64,000 nt of DNA from Calonectria ilicicola (lineage: Eukaryota > Ascomycota > Sordariomycetes > Hypocreales > Nectriaceae). A program made the position numbers and the translations under genes. This document shows positions 1 through 12,338 of the stretch, piece after piece. Position 1 is the stretch's first letter; every line of letters starts with the position of its first letter. The DNA lies in contig CP085830.1 in NCBI GenBank assembly GCA_020809705.1, positions 2,604,001-2,668,000 of the forward strand, written 5' to 3'. The notes beneath the pieces are model-generated. The model ran no database searches. It was not told the DNA's origin and was given only the letters and a program-made list of their open reading frames with translations.

Positions 1-286
1 GCTCAACTCTACCCGTATAACTCCGCTCGCGCTGGAGTTTGCGGACCTAAATCCTAGTGGGCTATCGATCGCACCAGCGCTTACGCCCAGGTTTCCAAGC
101 CACGTAACTCCTCGTTGCCCTGTCGCGCCCATCACTTAGACCGATCCTTCTCGCTCCTCGACATCCACGACCCCCCTATTTCTCAACGCTTGTTACATGT
201 GTTTTATTATCAGACACGTAGGAGTAGTTGTCCATACCTACCCCGCCTTCATTCACACACAAATCTAAGTGGAGCACATTGACGCT
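1..286. promoter_or_regulatory. Upstream region of the Zn2Cys6 gene
   Basis: Non-coding lead-in to the first gene. No ORF of gene quality is visible. A GTG-initiated extension of the first exon could begin at 269, but the ATG at 287 is the sensible start. No specific binding site can be supported. Confidence 0.4.
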
Positions 287-2942
287 ATGGACACAGATTC
301 CAGTCCCAACGACATCTCGTCGGCCTCGGGTGTGGACCGCGAGCGCCAGAAGCGTTCCCGCATTGTGCTCTCATGCGCTCCTTGCCGTGCCTCCAAACTG
401 AAGTGCGATCGTGACCAGCCTTGCGGGCAGTGCGCAAAGAAAGGCCGCATTGAGCTGTGCCAGTATGCGCCGCGTCCCGAGAAGAAGCGCCCCACCAAGG
501 GCATGTCTGCCCGTCTCAAGCGACTGGAGGGCATAGTCCGTGAGATGATGGAAACCGAGGGTGCTGAAGCTCCCGGGAATGACGACAAAGACGACGGGTT
601 GGCGGCGGGACCGGCTGTCCGTGGTCATGTTGTAAGGGGAGACAACGCCAATGCTATGACGTATGTGGGAGCCACTCACTGTATGGCTATGCTCGAAGAT
701 GTAAGTCCAGACAAGTTCTCGTTAACCTTGTCTAGGTCTTCTAACCACTGAATCTTGTCTAGATTGAAGATCTGAAGAGTTACTTTGACCAGACAGAGGA
801 TGAAGAGGATGGCGAGCCTGCAGAAATCGATTCCACCGAATTGCTCCTATTCTCTCGCTCCGGACCCAGAAACCGAGAGGAGTTGTTGTCCTTCCTGCCT
901 GACCGGAAGGTAGCAGATAGAATTCTCACTAGGTATTTTAGCTCAATGAGCCCTTCTCAACGTAAATGCTCCCTAAAGAAACCCCCATGATTTCATTTAG
1001 CTTACATGTGATGCGACAGATATTGTCCATCGACCAACCTTTAACAAAACTGTGGGTTTCATAATTAGATCAAATGAATTACAGCACACATCTAACAGGA
1101 TATATACAGTATGCAAAGTTTTGGAAAAACCCTGATGAAGCCTCCCTACACTGGATAGCCCAACTCTTCATGCTACTCAGTCTAGGTCTCTTCTTCAACC
1201 GTTACATTAACCCTAGTGAGGTTGCTGGCGATTCCCCGCTCGCAGCAGCGGATAGGATTAAACTCTACAAAACATGTGCTGGATGGGCCTTGGTTTGGGG
1301 TAAATACATGCAGCCAAGCATTGAAACCCTGCCGGCATTCATTCACTATGTGGAATCCGACTTTCTACTCAATCGTGCGGCCCAAATGAAATGTTACATC
1401 CTTTCAGGTGTGCTAATCCGCTTAATGTTGAAAATGGGCCTGCACCGGGATCCGAGCAAATTGGCCAACATTTCCCCATTCGAGGGCGAGATGCGACGTC
1501 GCATGTGGAACATGGCCATTCAGGTTGAGCTCCTGGTTTCCTTCCACATGGGCCTGCCAAGTCTTCTACAAGGTATCGAAACCGATACGACGGTGCCGCG
1601 GAACCTACAGGATGATGATTTCGATGCAAATTCTGTCAGCCTGCCTCCCAGCCGGCCGGATTCCGACTACACGGCAATGACATATCCCATCCACAAAACC
1701 AAGATTCTCCGCGTATTCGGCCAGATTGCGCGGCAGGCACACGCACTGACACCACCCAATTACGCTGAAGTAATGAAATTGGATGGTCTTCTGCAGGACG
1801 TTTGGCGGGGTGTTCCCGCGTTCATGCAGGTCCGGTCGTTGGATGAGTGTGTTGGGGACCCCCCTATGATGCTGATCCAACGGTTTGGTTTGGCAGCCAT
1901 CTACAACAAGAGTCGCTGTGTGCTGCACCGGAGATATCTAGCCGAGCCAATCCCTCGACGTGAGCATGACTACTCCCGCCAGCAGTGTCTCCAGGGCGCC
2001 TTGACGCTGCTCACCTACCAGCATACCATCTGGGAGGCGTGCAAGCCTGGTCATCTGTTGAGTAGCAACGGATGGTTTGTGTCGTCGCTCGCAGTTCATG
2101 ACTACCTCCTTGCTGCCATGGTCGTCTATCTCGTCATAAAAAACGAGCACTACTCAGAAACAGGTGGCCAATTCGATTGGATGGAGCACACAGCTACACC
2201 TACGAAAGCCGAGCTCACTGACTTGATAAAACGTTCATACTTAATATGGGCCGAGGTGGCCACGACCACGGCCGAGGTTAGGAAGACGGCTGATACGCTG
2301 GCTATCATGCTGGCCAAGCTTGGCTGCCCTGTCGATGGTCGTACCAGGACATCCGGGGCGGCAACACGCCCCGGGATGACGAGCAGCTGCGAGTCTTCCT
2401 CGATGGGGGCCCCATCAGTGGATCCTAGCCCCATGGGGACTCTTGGTGGCGATTCAGATCTCCTTGGGAGCCTGGGGTTAGGTAAGGGACATCTCATTCA
2501 GATAGCCAGTGTGGATTTTGCTGATAAGTAATATAGGCTCGAAGCCCGGATCCGGTTCTGGCCTTACACCCTTATCTCTGAGCCAACCGGGTGAGGCGGC
2601 TCCTAGCATGAGCTTCCCCGGAATGGATTCTACGGCAGAGGTATTTCCCGAAGGACTCAATTTCGATACCTCCTGGATGGAGGACACGGCCCAGACTATG
2701 GATTGGGTAGGTCATGAGCGGCTATGCGGCCGGTTACAAAAGTGGTGTTTGGTGAAACGCAAGCTGACTCGTTTAAACAGCGTTATCTTGACATCTCCCT
2801 TGCCCATAGCCACGATGCAGGCCGCAATTCTGATACAGGCCAGACGTGGATAGAACGCCCCCCCTCCCTTGAAGATATGATGGGATCCGGCGGATGGGAC
2901 CAGATTCCTCCTACATTCGGCGGAGGCACACAAGGCCAATAA
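287..2942 (+). CDS. Zn2Cys6 fungal-specific transcription factor
   Basis: Nuclear regulator of about 782 residues. Proposed exons are 287-700, 763-961, 1020-1051, 1110-2481, 2537-2706 and 2781-2942, which join in frame. The N-terminus has the binuclear zinc cluster with cysteines at 30, 33, 40, 46, 49 and 58 and basic residues on both sides, followed by a short linker predicted to lead into dimerisation. The middle matches the fungal_trans regulatory domain (PF04082): HRPTF, YAKFW and an RRRMWNM stretch lie in the expected order. The C-terminal tail is Ser/Gly/Pro-rich and may be activating. Intron 3 (1052-1109) was placed by frame and by the family spacing PTF-x3-Y-x2-FW. The ATG at 287 is used because the longer reading needs a GTG. 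The family is large, so the target pathway cannot be named from sequence, and no metabolic cluster lies beside it. Confidence 0.92.
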
Positions 2943-5900
2943 CATAGCGTGGCAAAATAATACGATCCATGTGATTTGATTCCGCCCAGATCAGGATTGG
3001 CGCGGTAGTTGATTTAAAGAGTCATGATATTAGGCTGAGGTGGATGGGCGGATGGCATAAACACTAGCCGACACCAAAAAATCGTGAACTGGGGAGACGA
3101 TGACTACGGTGGCATTTTCATTTCTGCCCAAGCATGGACTGCAGTTACCAGCGGGCGTGTGCAGGCAGGCTTATCAAGAGCTAAGAATATGTGGCTTGAA
3201 GTCAGTTGCATGCTTGCGTGCGTGCGGACGCTTTCGGCTGTCGCCCGCAGGGGAGACGACATGGCGCCTCCTGTTATCTGGGGAACCCGACGACTCGTCG
3301 ATTCTGGGGGACAGTAACCCCGCATTGCGCTGGCTACACCTGTCTCACTGCGCGCTGCAAGGTGGCTACTTTGCCCAGAATGGATTGATGTACTTTGCGG
3401 TGTAGCTGAGAATCGGACGTGTCGATTGAGACGAGGTGCGGTGTGGTGTGGTCATAGTATCGTCACCGTCAAGGCAGGATCGTGAGATGCCCATTGCCGG
3501 CCGGGCGCTTTATAGCTACAGGATGGAAGGGGGCTCATTGGAAGAGCCAGGGCAGGGCCATGTACCATAGATATCCTTGAAATCCATAAATACCCGGGTT
3601 CTTGGGAGACTTGCATTAGGAGGGGCCAGATCGACAAGGCCATTAATTTTGCTTTGCCAAGTGGGAGTAAGTGACACGGAGGACATGTGCGCTTATTTTG
3701 GTTATGTGGCTTTGTATCACGGAATCACTCCCGCCAACGTGATATGATGATGGAGGTTCGGGACGCGCGGGATACGTTGGCGGCTTGGTAGCTGAGGGGC
3801 TACTAAACTATCATCCAAAATAAAAGAAAGAAAAAGAAAAGAATAGAATAGCAGAAAAAAAAAAAAAGAAAAAACTTAGATGCGATTCGCAATATCTCGA
3901 GGCTGTGTAGCAATACGAAAGGGAGGGAGGTTAAATCAATCAGTCATGACGTGCCCAGAGATAAGAGCTCTGAATACGTAAAGTATGTGCTTGGCATGCT
4001 GCTCGAGCCTCCTCACATCACCAAAGTTGGTGCGTATCCTACCCACGCGACATCGCATTTACTGCAAGGGTCATGACGTAGGACCAGCACGACATTTGCA
4101 AAACCAACCAACGCCACAGAGAGCGTCCGCGGAGATGCTTGAATCCAGCACGGTCCACCTACCGCCACACTCCTGGCTATTCCCTTGCTCGTACTTCGTA
4201 CATGGCACTCAATCGCGAACGTCAATCAATCGATGACTGCATCAGGGCTAAGGATCTGGATAGCCTGCTGCATTCAAGCACGTCCAGTTGGGTGTTTGTG
4301 GATAGGGCTACATTAACTTGGCACAGTACATCTGTAGGGCCTTTGGGCTAAGACATTTTTCTGCGGCCAAGCAGCGTTTCGACTCGAGGTACGGAGTACA
4401 ATGGCTGCATAACAACCATCAGCTACCCTGGTCCGGTTACACAGTACTTCGGCAACCATCCCGTGCATGCAGGCAAAATGCAAGGCGTATATGACGATGG
4501 GCTTGGCCCTCGGGATGTCTAGCCGACGTCGACTGGGCCAGCTCAATCTTGACCGACACGGACTGCGACCCGGTGGTACGTAGAACAGGTGATTTCGTCG
4601 GCAAACGCACACGTCTACTTTAGGATGTAAATCTTCCAGAATAGCGGATCGTTTCTAGGGCCATTTGGTAGCGTGGCCTTGTCGAGATTAGCCTGGTGAA
4701 GCGCCTAAGATGGACTCTGGTGGATTGCACGCCGGACCGCGACCAGCTCCCTGGGCATCACACCCGCGCTGACTGCATTTGCCGCTGTCTAATGGCCTCG
4801 AATGCATGGTCCAAGCGGCGCCTCTCCATTTTGGGACGGACATATTTGCTGAATATCATCACAGGCTGGAAACGTGGGAGCCAAGAAACTACGAGGCTTG
4901 TGTAAAAAGCTCATGGATGCATGCCACTGTGCCTGACAGGTGGGTTAGGTCCGAGTTATGGTAGCATGGCATGAACAACGGATTGACCAGAAGTGTCAAT
5001 CTGTCGCCACATTAGCGTGTGGGACAATGACGAGCTCTACTCTTGATAGAGTCGTATTGTAGACGGTGGTCTCTTTTTCCTGGGTGTTGGTATCGTACCT
5101 GTCTTGGGGTCGGAAACTCAGCTGTGGCCATGGACCACGTACTGATGTGCATCAATTCGCGGGGGATGCGCCCTGGCGGGCATGCTCATAAAAAAAAAAA
5201 CTGCCCGGAGACAGTGGCACAGCACGGTAGCGCCGACTGTTTTGACTCTGCTGGAGCAAGTGTGACAAGACTCAGCCCGGGGGGTCAAGAGTGGGTGCAC
5301 CGGTGCAGGGAAGCGACTTCGTGTCAAGCTCAAGCTGTCGATTTTTCACGTCGGGTGACCAGCAGTAATAGATCCATCTCCGGCTCCATGACGCCGCTAT
5401 CGAGGGTGGGCGACAAATAAGCATGGTCAAGGTCGGACGTTTGGGTAACTCGATGAGAAATGGAATCGGGTTAAAATTTTCTGACTGGAGAGTTGCTCGG
5501 AGCGGCCTCGAAACTTTTACCTAATATCCACGCTACTCGGCATTTGACTCCTGTCCCATCGTGGGTGTGGTGGTCGCGGACCGGACTGTGGACAAGGCCA
5601 CCGCGGTCCACTGAAGCCTGGCCCTGAGACACCTAGAACACCCAGACACCCCCATAGAAATGAATGGGTCGGTTGCTTTTGCAGCCTAGGGAATCCTGTT
5701 TGCACTCCGTTTGGTCCTACACCTGGGGTTGATAGTGATGCGCGAGGGAGATGCAGCGGCTGGGAACGAAACTAACGACCCAGACTAGCATTGCAGTTGG
5801 TGGTCAGCTGATTCCGGATCCGAAATGAGGGCCTATCAAGGTCTGCCGTGTACCTCTCCAGGCGTGTTGTTGCTGTTGCCGTTGTCCAACTGCATTTGCA

Positions 5901-8900
5901 TAACCATTGCCATTGCTATTGGCATTGGCCGGTAGCCCCAAGAGAAGGGGGCGCAAGCACCCTCGCCTCACTTTAAGCTTGGTCTACCATGATAACAAGT
6001 GACTTGACTCAGCAAGGTTGGCTTTTTTAAGTGTCGGGGTTCAACACTCGACCTTCCTTTCACGATAGCAATTGCGCAAACCTGGAAGCTTCGGACTGTC
6101 GGCGAATCCATTGGAGCCATACTTATGTGCGCACGTGTGGCCTGCGGACGTCTCCGTACATGCGGAGCTCGGTAGCACCTTCCTTGGGCTTAACTTTACA
6201 CCTACCATGCCGCACATACTTGATGACAACGTGCAGGTACACGCACCTACCCCAGATCCCTACCGCTTCCCCTGCCGATGAACTACGAATTCAAGTTTCG
6301 GTACCCCAATGAGAGACAGGGTGCAATCCGTGGTAATCGTGGGGACCCAGACAAGGTTGGTTTAGCCATGTACTGTATGTTGGTTGTTTGGTAGCAGAAG
6401 TAAAATGGGGGGTCATTTTAACAAGTGAGACAAGCTCAAGGTGAGATTGGATCGAAGGTCCGTGAATGGTCTCGTGATGCGTTCGACTGGGGCCAGAATA
6501 GGCCAGAATTGAGAACTAGAGACCAAACACCGAGCCGAAAGTAACAGGAATCAAGTAAGTACTATGTAATAGAAAGTAAAGGGCGGCTACTGGCCAATCA
6601 ACGCACGGGCATGTCCGATGCCGCAATCCCGCAATTCGATGGGCTGGCCGTTCCGGGTGCAGCCCCATGTTATGCCGTCGCGATGCCATCGCAGGGATCA
6701 TATGAGCACTCGCTCAGCACTCGACTTTGTGCACCTTGGAGGATACCAGGGCCGCTTACCTGCTGCTTGACCCCAATGTCGACGGCTTGCTGCCAAGGGT
6801 GGTGGTGTCTGTTGAGAGGCTGAGGACCTCGCACACGTGTCCACCACACACACCGATACCAAGAATATTCGAATCTTGGGGCTCGCTTGCCATGCACCCC
6901 GTCTCTCTAGCGGCTTTGGGGCATGTCAAGATCGACCCAATGGGTTCTTCACCGAAGTCGTGGTGACCAATTGCAAACGACTTTGCGAATCGAATTGTCC
7001 AATAATGGTGTCTCACTCAGGCTAATATGAAGAGGTAGAGAACGTGGCAGCCAGGTCTCTGATCGAATGTCTGACCAAGAAATAAGAGCCAAGCTGGCGA
7101 GGATGATGCTCGAGTCCGGCCGAGTACCATCCACCGCTCGCCACGGTAATAGCCGTTGAATCCAGCACGTTGCACGCTTCAGGGGCTGCTGTTGATGCAT
7201 CATAAACCACTTGGTCAAGTTTGCACACGACCATTCCTTTCGCGTTGCACCACCCATGAGCTGGTCCCAACATCCAGTCAGTGGAAGCTGGCCTGGCGCG
7301 TGGGTAGGTGACATGTCGTCAGCTGGCAGCGGCGGGTTAACCTTCCCCAGCGGATCCCACCCTCTAAATTTGAGGTCGCTGGCGTCCTATGGCGGGTAGT
7401 GTTCAGTGATTGGCAAGCAAGTCAGAGCGAGAGAACGCACCACATCCCACACAGCCAGGGCCGAGTGTACCCATCCAACCCATGCCACGAGCAATCAGCA
7501 TTTCTCCCGATTGGACCGGGCTTGTCCATGCTCGTGCTCCATCCAGAGACGGGTTTCCCTTCGATTTGAACCTGTCGATTCAGGACCGGTCAAGTAGGTC
7601 TGTGCTGGGTTTTTTACCCGTTTCTGGATTGGTGACGGGAGTTCTTTTTAGTTTAGTGGCGCGTTCACGTAATAACGTCGACTCTTGTAAGTTGAAGCAC
7701 TTATCAGAAAGCCGGTGTCAGGGGAAGATCACATGGTCCATGACCCTGAAGCTATAATGATGGCCGTTTTTGGAGTGAGGAGGAGGCGGGGGCGGAGAGA
7801 GGAGAAGCAAACGAGGGCAGATTAATTTCAGGACGGGACAGGCAAAAGATAGTCTTCTTGGGTGAATGTCACAGCCATGCGAGACCGGTGGGCGGACAAG
7901 AGGAACTCATTGCCTGCAATCAACATTGGTTCGTCGACAAGAAGCGGGGGCGCCTTGTTGTAGGCGTCAACCGGGGTAAAAAAGACACCATCAGCGCTTT
8001 CTGGGCTTTCCCCCTCCTTGTGACTTGGCTTTCCCATGGCTCATGGACGAGTTGAGGAAAAAAAAAGATACTAATTTGGATGTACTGATAAGGAGCCGAG
8101 GGCCCGGGGGGGTGTAGGGTCTGTCCGTGGGCACGAGCGCCCAAGCTTCTCTTTTCGTCGTCAGTGAGGGGAAGGATACGTGGCGGACGGTGGGGGTGTA
8201 GGTATTGACCAGCGACAGGGACGGATATGGACCACAGCAGACAAGTACCATGAAGTCGGGAGGCAAGACCGGGGTGGACGGTGTGAGCGGGTGAGCGGAC
8301 TGGTGGATGGGAAAAGGTGCGAGCGATACCCCAAAGCGTAATAATACGCTTAGGATAGGAGACGGATGTTTGTAGCTGAGGCGACTGGTTTAATTTAGTA
8401 GGGCATGTGGGCGTTAACTGATGTGCAATCTTTAATGAAGATGCGTGGTGCATCAACGGGAAATTTTGATGAAAAGGACCTAATCAAGGTTGTTTTAGGT
8501 CGGATTTCCTGGGGGTTCCGTGCTTGCGTTGCCGGATCGTTATCAGTCGGTCACGGCAAGGCAAGGGCTTTTTGAGCCAGGTCACCTGGACGGAGTGCAC
8601 CATCCGGACACCGAGTGTTGTCAGAGGTATCAGTCAGGATGTGCCAGTCCAGGGGCATGCTGCTCAGATCACCTTGAATCTGGTCCTTTAGTCTTGGGTC
8701 TAGGACCTAGGTTGTTTGGGAATACGTATGAATCCTCGGGGTTGGATGCCGCCTGTGGTCCATGGACTGACTGCGGCTGCTGATCCGATACTGCCTCCTT
8801 CCGGGAGCATCCAAGCCAAGGCATTGGCGCTTGAATAAAATATTACCGTTATCTACAGTATCTTTCTTCGATCCGCCATCCCCTCCCATATCATTCGCAT

Positions 8901-10946
8901 GCTCCCTTTATACGGGACCCCAGTTTCTAGCTTTCCGTTCCCCCAGCTTTTCCATTTTCTCTTTTTGACCTTGGACCCCTCTTTGGCCATCCCGCATTTC
9001 CCTGCCCCCCTCCGATTACCGACTGTTGCCCGTACGTTAGGTCTCGTGGTGGTTCCCTGCATCTGCATCCCCGTCACATCCCACAGGTGCTGCGCCAAAA
9101 AGAAACGACGAGAGGAGAGAAAACAGACGGTGCACCGCTAGTCATCAGTCTTTGTGTGGGCCAATTGTTTCCCCTGCTGGAGGAAAAAAAAAAAAAAAAA
9201 AGAACTACCCACTCCCGGGAGGGTAAGGAAAGTGAGACTGCAGAAAAAGAACGATTGATAACGCGAATGGTGCCTTGCAATTCGTCGCCTGCCCTATCAC
9301 GTCACCCGCCAGTCCAAAAACAAACTTCTCGACCCTGAGCTGGAGAGCGACTTGGCACGCCCGCTTTGGTCACACATCCTCCTCAAAACATTGGAACTAC
9401 GAGGGAACATATTTCGAGGCAGGGCGTAGGAATAAATCTACTGCTCTTGGACACTCGAATCTGGAATCCAGCAAGCTCAGCTTCTAAAAGTCAGCTCCTC
9501 CTACAGTACATGCCTCCGCACCGTGCCCCCTCCATATCGTTTAGTGAAAAGAATACCTTTGTCATCAGGGTTCTTCTCTCGGGCTGGTCTCGCTGTGAGC
9601 TTGTTGCCTCCGCCTGGCTGTTTTCTCTCACGCGCCATTGAGCCACCATCGATCGCTCCGCCGTCACGCCTCATCTTCTTCGGCCCCGGATCTGGATCCT
9701 TGCCGTTTGTTCCTTGCCTGACTTGACCTCAATCCCATCTTAGCTTGAGGCTGGTTTTTTTTTATTGCACGGAAGTGTTACCACCCACGACCCGTTGCTT
9801 GACTCCCACAGCGGTTACTACTTTGACACCTGCCATCCCACACACCACACCCGCGAATATACATACACCATACACCTCTCACGCACTCCCCACACACACC
9901 GACTTAACCAACACCCATAACCCACAGGCCAACCCAGCGCATCGCACCGCAACGCATCCTACCTTGCCTTACATTTATTTCATCACTGACATAGATCGGC
10001 CTTCCCCGGTGTAACGGCCCCCCTTGCTCGGCTTAACTCCTGTCGACAGTGCTCGAATTGCCTCGAACCTCTTGTTCATCCGGCATTAAACGAGCCGCAG
10101 TGCCAGCAAAACGAATTTCCGCAAAGGCATCATACGTCCCCGGCATAATATCTTCCTCCATCCTCACCCTAACTTACCTGGCTCCGCTTGATACTAGAAC
10201 TCTTCGAGGCCAAGTTCGAAGCAGACGGACGCCCCTCCCCCAAATCCACCTTCACCCACATCGCATCCACAGCCCATAGTCCACTTCTGCGTCGACTGAC
10301 CAGGGTTCCTTTTTTTTTCCTCCTGCGTGTCTTGGCTATTTGGCTTTTGACCCTTGGACCACTCGCCTTCCCCCCTCCTGCTCTGGTGGCCCCGCGTTGA
10401 CTGGTCGTCAATCCACACAATTCAGAGAGGCGTGCGCATCTGAGCACAAGCCCGCCGCAACGCCGCGACCTAAGCATCGTGACCTCCCTCATTTGGCGTT
10501 GTTATCCTCTGTCTTTTTAACCCAACTCTTTTCTTCTCTTTTGCCTTCTGGCACCCGAAAACTTGTTGCTCCTTCTATTCCCCCCTCCCTTCTCGAACGC
10601 CTGGTCAGCAAACCATCTCTGCGACTACTGCCGCATCTTGCGCTGGTGATCCGTTTCTGTGCCTGCATTGGCCGGTTCCCTCGCCCACGGCGCTCCCAGA
10701 TCCACTGACATACGTTCGTTTTACGTACTGCCCTCTGCTCTTGGTCGCCGTCCCATGAACTTCTGCGGTTGTGTGTGCTCTGTCCTCCCCACTGGCCATT
10801 CAAATCACGCCCCGAAGTCCTTGTTCGACAAATAAAACCCCGGCGCCGGTTGGGCACTGTGCCATCCCACCTTCAGCAGCGAAACGCGCGCTTCGTCCTT
10901 TTTTTTTGCGAATCCCCTCCTCCGATCTTCGAGCGAACGCGCTATT
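2943..10946. other. 8-kb gene-free region upstream of nmrA
   Basis: Many short ORFs occur on both strands, but none has a recognisable domain, steady codon use or plausible splicing. From about 8.9 kb the + strand becomes pyrimidine-rich, with many C/T runs, which is usual for fungal promoters and leaders; this supports the last 1-2 kb being the nmrA promoter and 5' UTR. A purine run lies at 3816-3872 and a poly-A run at 9184-9200. The rest (3-8.9 kb) shows nothing I can name; a long non-coding RNA is possible but not shown. Confidence 0.5.
10755..10835 (+). promoter_or_regulatory. Upstream ORF (26 codons) in the nmrA leader
   Basis: An ATG at 10755 opens a 26-codon frame that closes at a TAA at 10833-10835, 111 nt before the nmrA start. 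No other ATG was seen between it and 10947. If the mRNA begins upstream of 10755, ribosomes would meet this ORF first and translation of nmrA would depend on reinitiation or leaky scanning. The transcript start is not known. Confidence 0.4.
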
Positions 10947-12338
10947 ATGCCCGCTCAACTAAACGGGTCCATGACCGCCAGTATCCCTATCCGAATTCCC
11001 GGCGACCAGACCACAGCAGCTGCCACACCCACTCCCGTCTTTTACAAGCAACACAAGCACTCTCGATCATCCTACTCCGAATCATCCCCTCTCGCCAACT
11101 CCCGAAACAACTCTCTGACCTTTCGCCCGCCCAAGAGGCTCATGTCTAGCCCCGACAAGACTATCGCTGTCATCAATGCCAGCGGAAGGCAGGCAGCATC
11201 CCTGATCCGCGTCGCCACCGCTGTCGGCTATCATGTTCGCGCACAGCTGAGAAATCTCGAAGGTGTCGTTGCGACAGAGGTGTCGAGCAACCCCAATGTC
11301 ACCATCATTGTGGGCGAGCTTTATACCAGACATGCCCCCTCCGAGGCCAATCGCGACGTCACAAAGCACGGCCCTCTCGCCGGTGTCGGTGTCAACTATG
11401 AGTTAATCTCGAATCTTTTCCGGGGCGCCCAGCTTGCCTTTATCAACACTACCTTTTACGGCGATGAGCCTCAGATCGGCAAAGCTTTGGCTGACGCCGC
11501 CAAGCGCGCAGGAGTGCAGCATTATGTCTACTCATCCATGCCCGACCATTCCGCCTACAACCCCGAGTGGCCATCGCTTCCCCTCTGGGCCGCCAAGCAT
11601 GAAGTCGAGCAGTATGTGCGACAGCTAGGGCTTCCCGCCACCTTTGTGTACACAGGCATCTACAACAACAACTTTACTTCGCTCCTGTACCCCCTCTTTT
11701 GTATGGAGTTGCAGAAGGATGGATCCTTTGTGTGGCAGGCGCCCTTCCACGCAGATGCCAAGCTTCCATGGTTGGATGCCGAGCACGACGTGGGACCCGC
11801 GGTTCTGCAGATCTTCAAGGACGGACCATCCAAGTGGCACGGAGAACGTATCGCACTTGCATACGAGTACCTCAGCCCTAGGGAAGCCTGCAAACTCTTC
11901 TCCAGAGGCCTTGGTCGTCCAGTACGCTATGTCAGGGGTCCAATCGAGATCAAGGTTAGAATCCCTGTTGGGTATCGAGAGCAGCTTGTTGCTCTGGAAA
12001 AACTGTTTAACCCAAATGAGAAGGACCCTCGAAAGCAGCCGCCCTACTTTGGCGATAACAAAGTGGAGATTAGTTGCCCAAGTGAAGCCTTGGAGCTATG
12101 GGAAGGACCTCGAGGGCTTGAGGAGTATGCTCGAGAAATGTTTCCTATAGAAGAAGAGGCCAATGGCCAAACATGGATGTACGAGGATGAAGATGAGGAG
12201 GACGAAGAAATACACGCCACGGCCACTTCTGTCGAACAACTGAAGATCAACGACAACGAAGACGACAGCGACGACGATAATGATGACGTACTAGTCATGA
12301 AAGGTCGTAAGCGGGATGAAGAGGGCTGGTTGGCATAG
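10947..12338 (+). CDS. nmrA: NmrA/NMR1 nitrogen metabolite repression regulator
   Basis: Negative regulator of nitrogen catabolic genes; in Aspergillus and Neurospora this protein binds the GATA factor AreA/NIT2 under nitrogen sufficiency. It is a single exon of 463 residues. The NmrA-like Rossmann core (atypical short-chain dehydrogenase fold, PF05368) starts near residue 71 with a KTIAVINASGRQAAS stretch in place of the usual glycine motif. It continues through IYNNNFTSL, WLDAEHDVGPA and a C-terminal EEYAREMFPIEEEANG block, all typical of true NmrA orthologs. Two additions stand out: about 65 Ser/Pro/Thr-rich residues before an in-frame ATG at 11142, where most family members begin, and an Asp/Glu-rich tail after about residue 410. 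Both starts could be used. The peptide transporter 3.7 kb downstream is a plausible target class. Confidence 0.93.
   Translation: MPAQLNGSMTASIPIRIPGDQTTAAATPTPVFYKQHKHSRSSYSESSPLANSRNNSLTFRPPKRLMSSPDKTIAVINASGRQAASLIRVATAVGYHVRAQLRNLEGVVATEVSSNPNVTIIVGELYTRHAPSEANRDVTKHGPLAGVGVNYELISNLFRGAQLAFINTTFYGDEPQIGKALADAAKRAGVQHYVYSSMPDHSAYNPEWPSLPLWAAKHEVEQYVRQLGLPATFVYTGIYNNNFTSLLYPLFCMELQKDGSFVWQAPFHADAKLPWLDAEHDVGPAVLQIFKDGPSKWHGERIALAYEYLSPREACKLFSRGLGRPVRYVRGPIEIKVRIPVGYREQLVALEKLFNPNEKDPRKQPPYFGDNKVEISCPSEALELWEGPRGLEEYAREMFPIEEEANGQTWMYEDEDEEDEEIHATATSVEQLKINDNEDDSDDDNDDVLVMKGRKRDEEGWLA

Noticed and set aside
1056..1098. Alternative intron 3 in the Zn2Cys6 gene with a GTTTCA donor
   Set aside because: Keeps frame but uses a poor donor; 1052-1109 has a better donor and acceptor and gives the family spacing PTF-x3-Y.
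7920..8456. 178-codon - strand ORF in the nmrA upstream region
   Set aside because: Pro/Ser/His-rich with no domain; typical chance ORF in pyrimidine-rich DNA.
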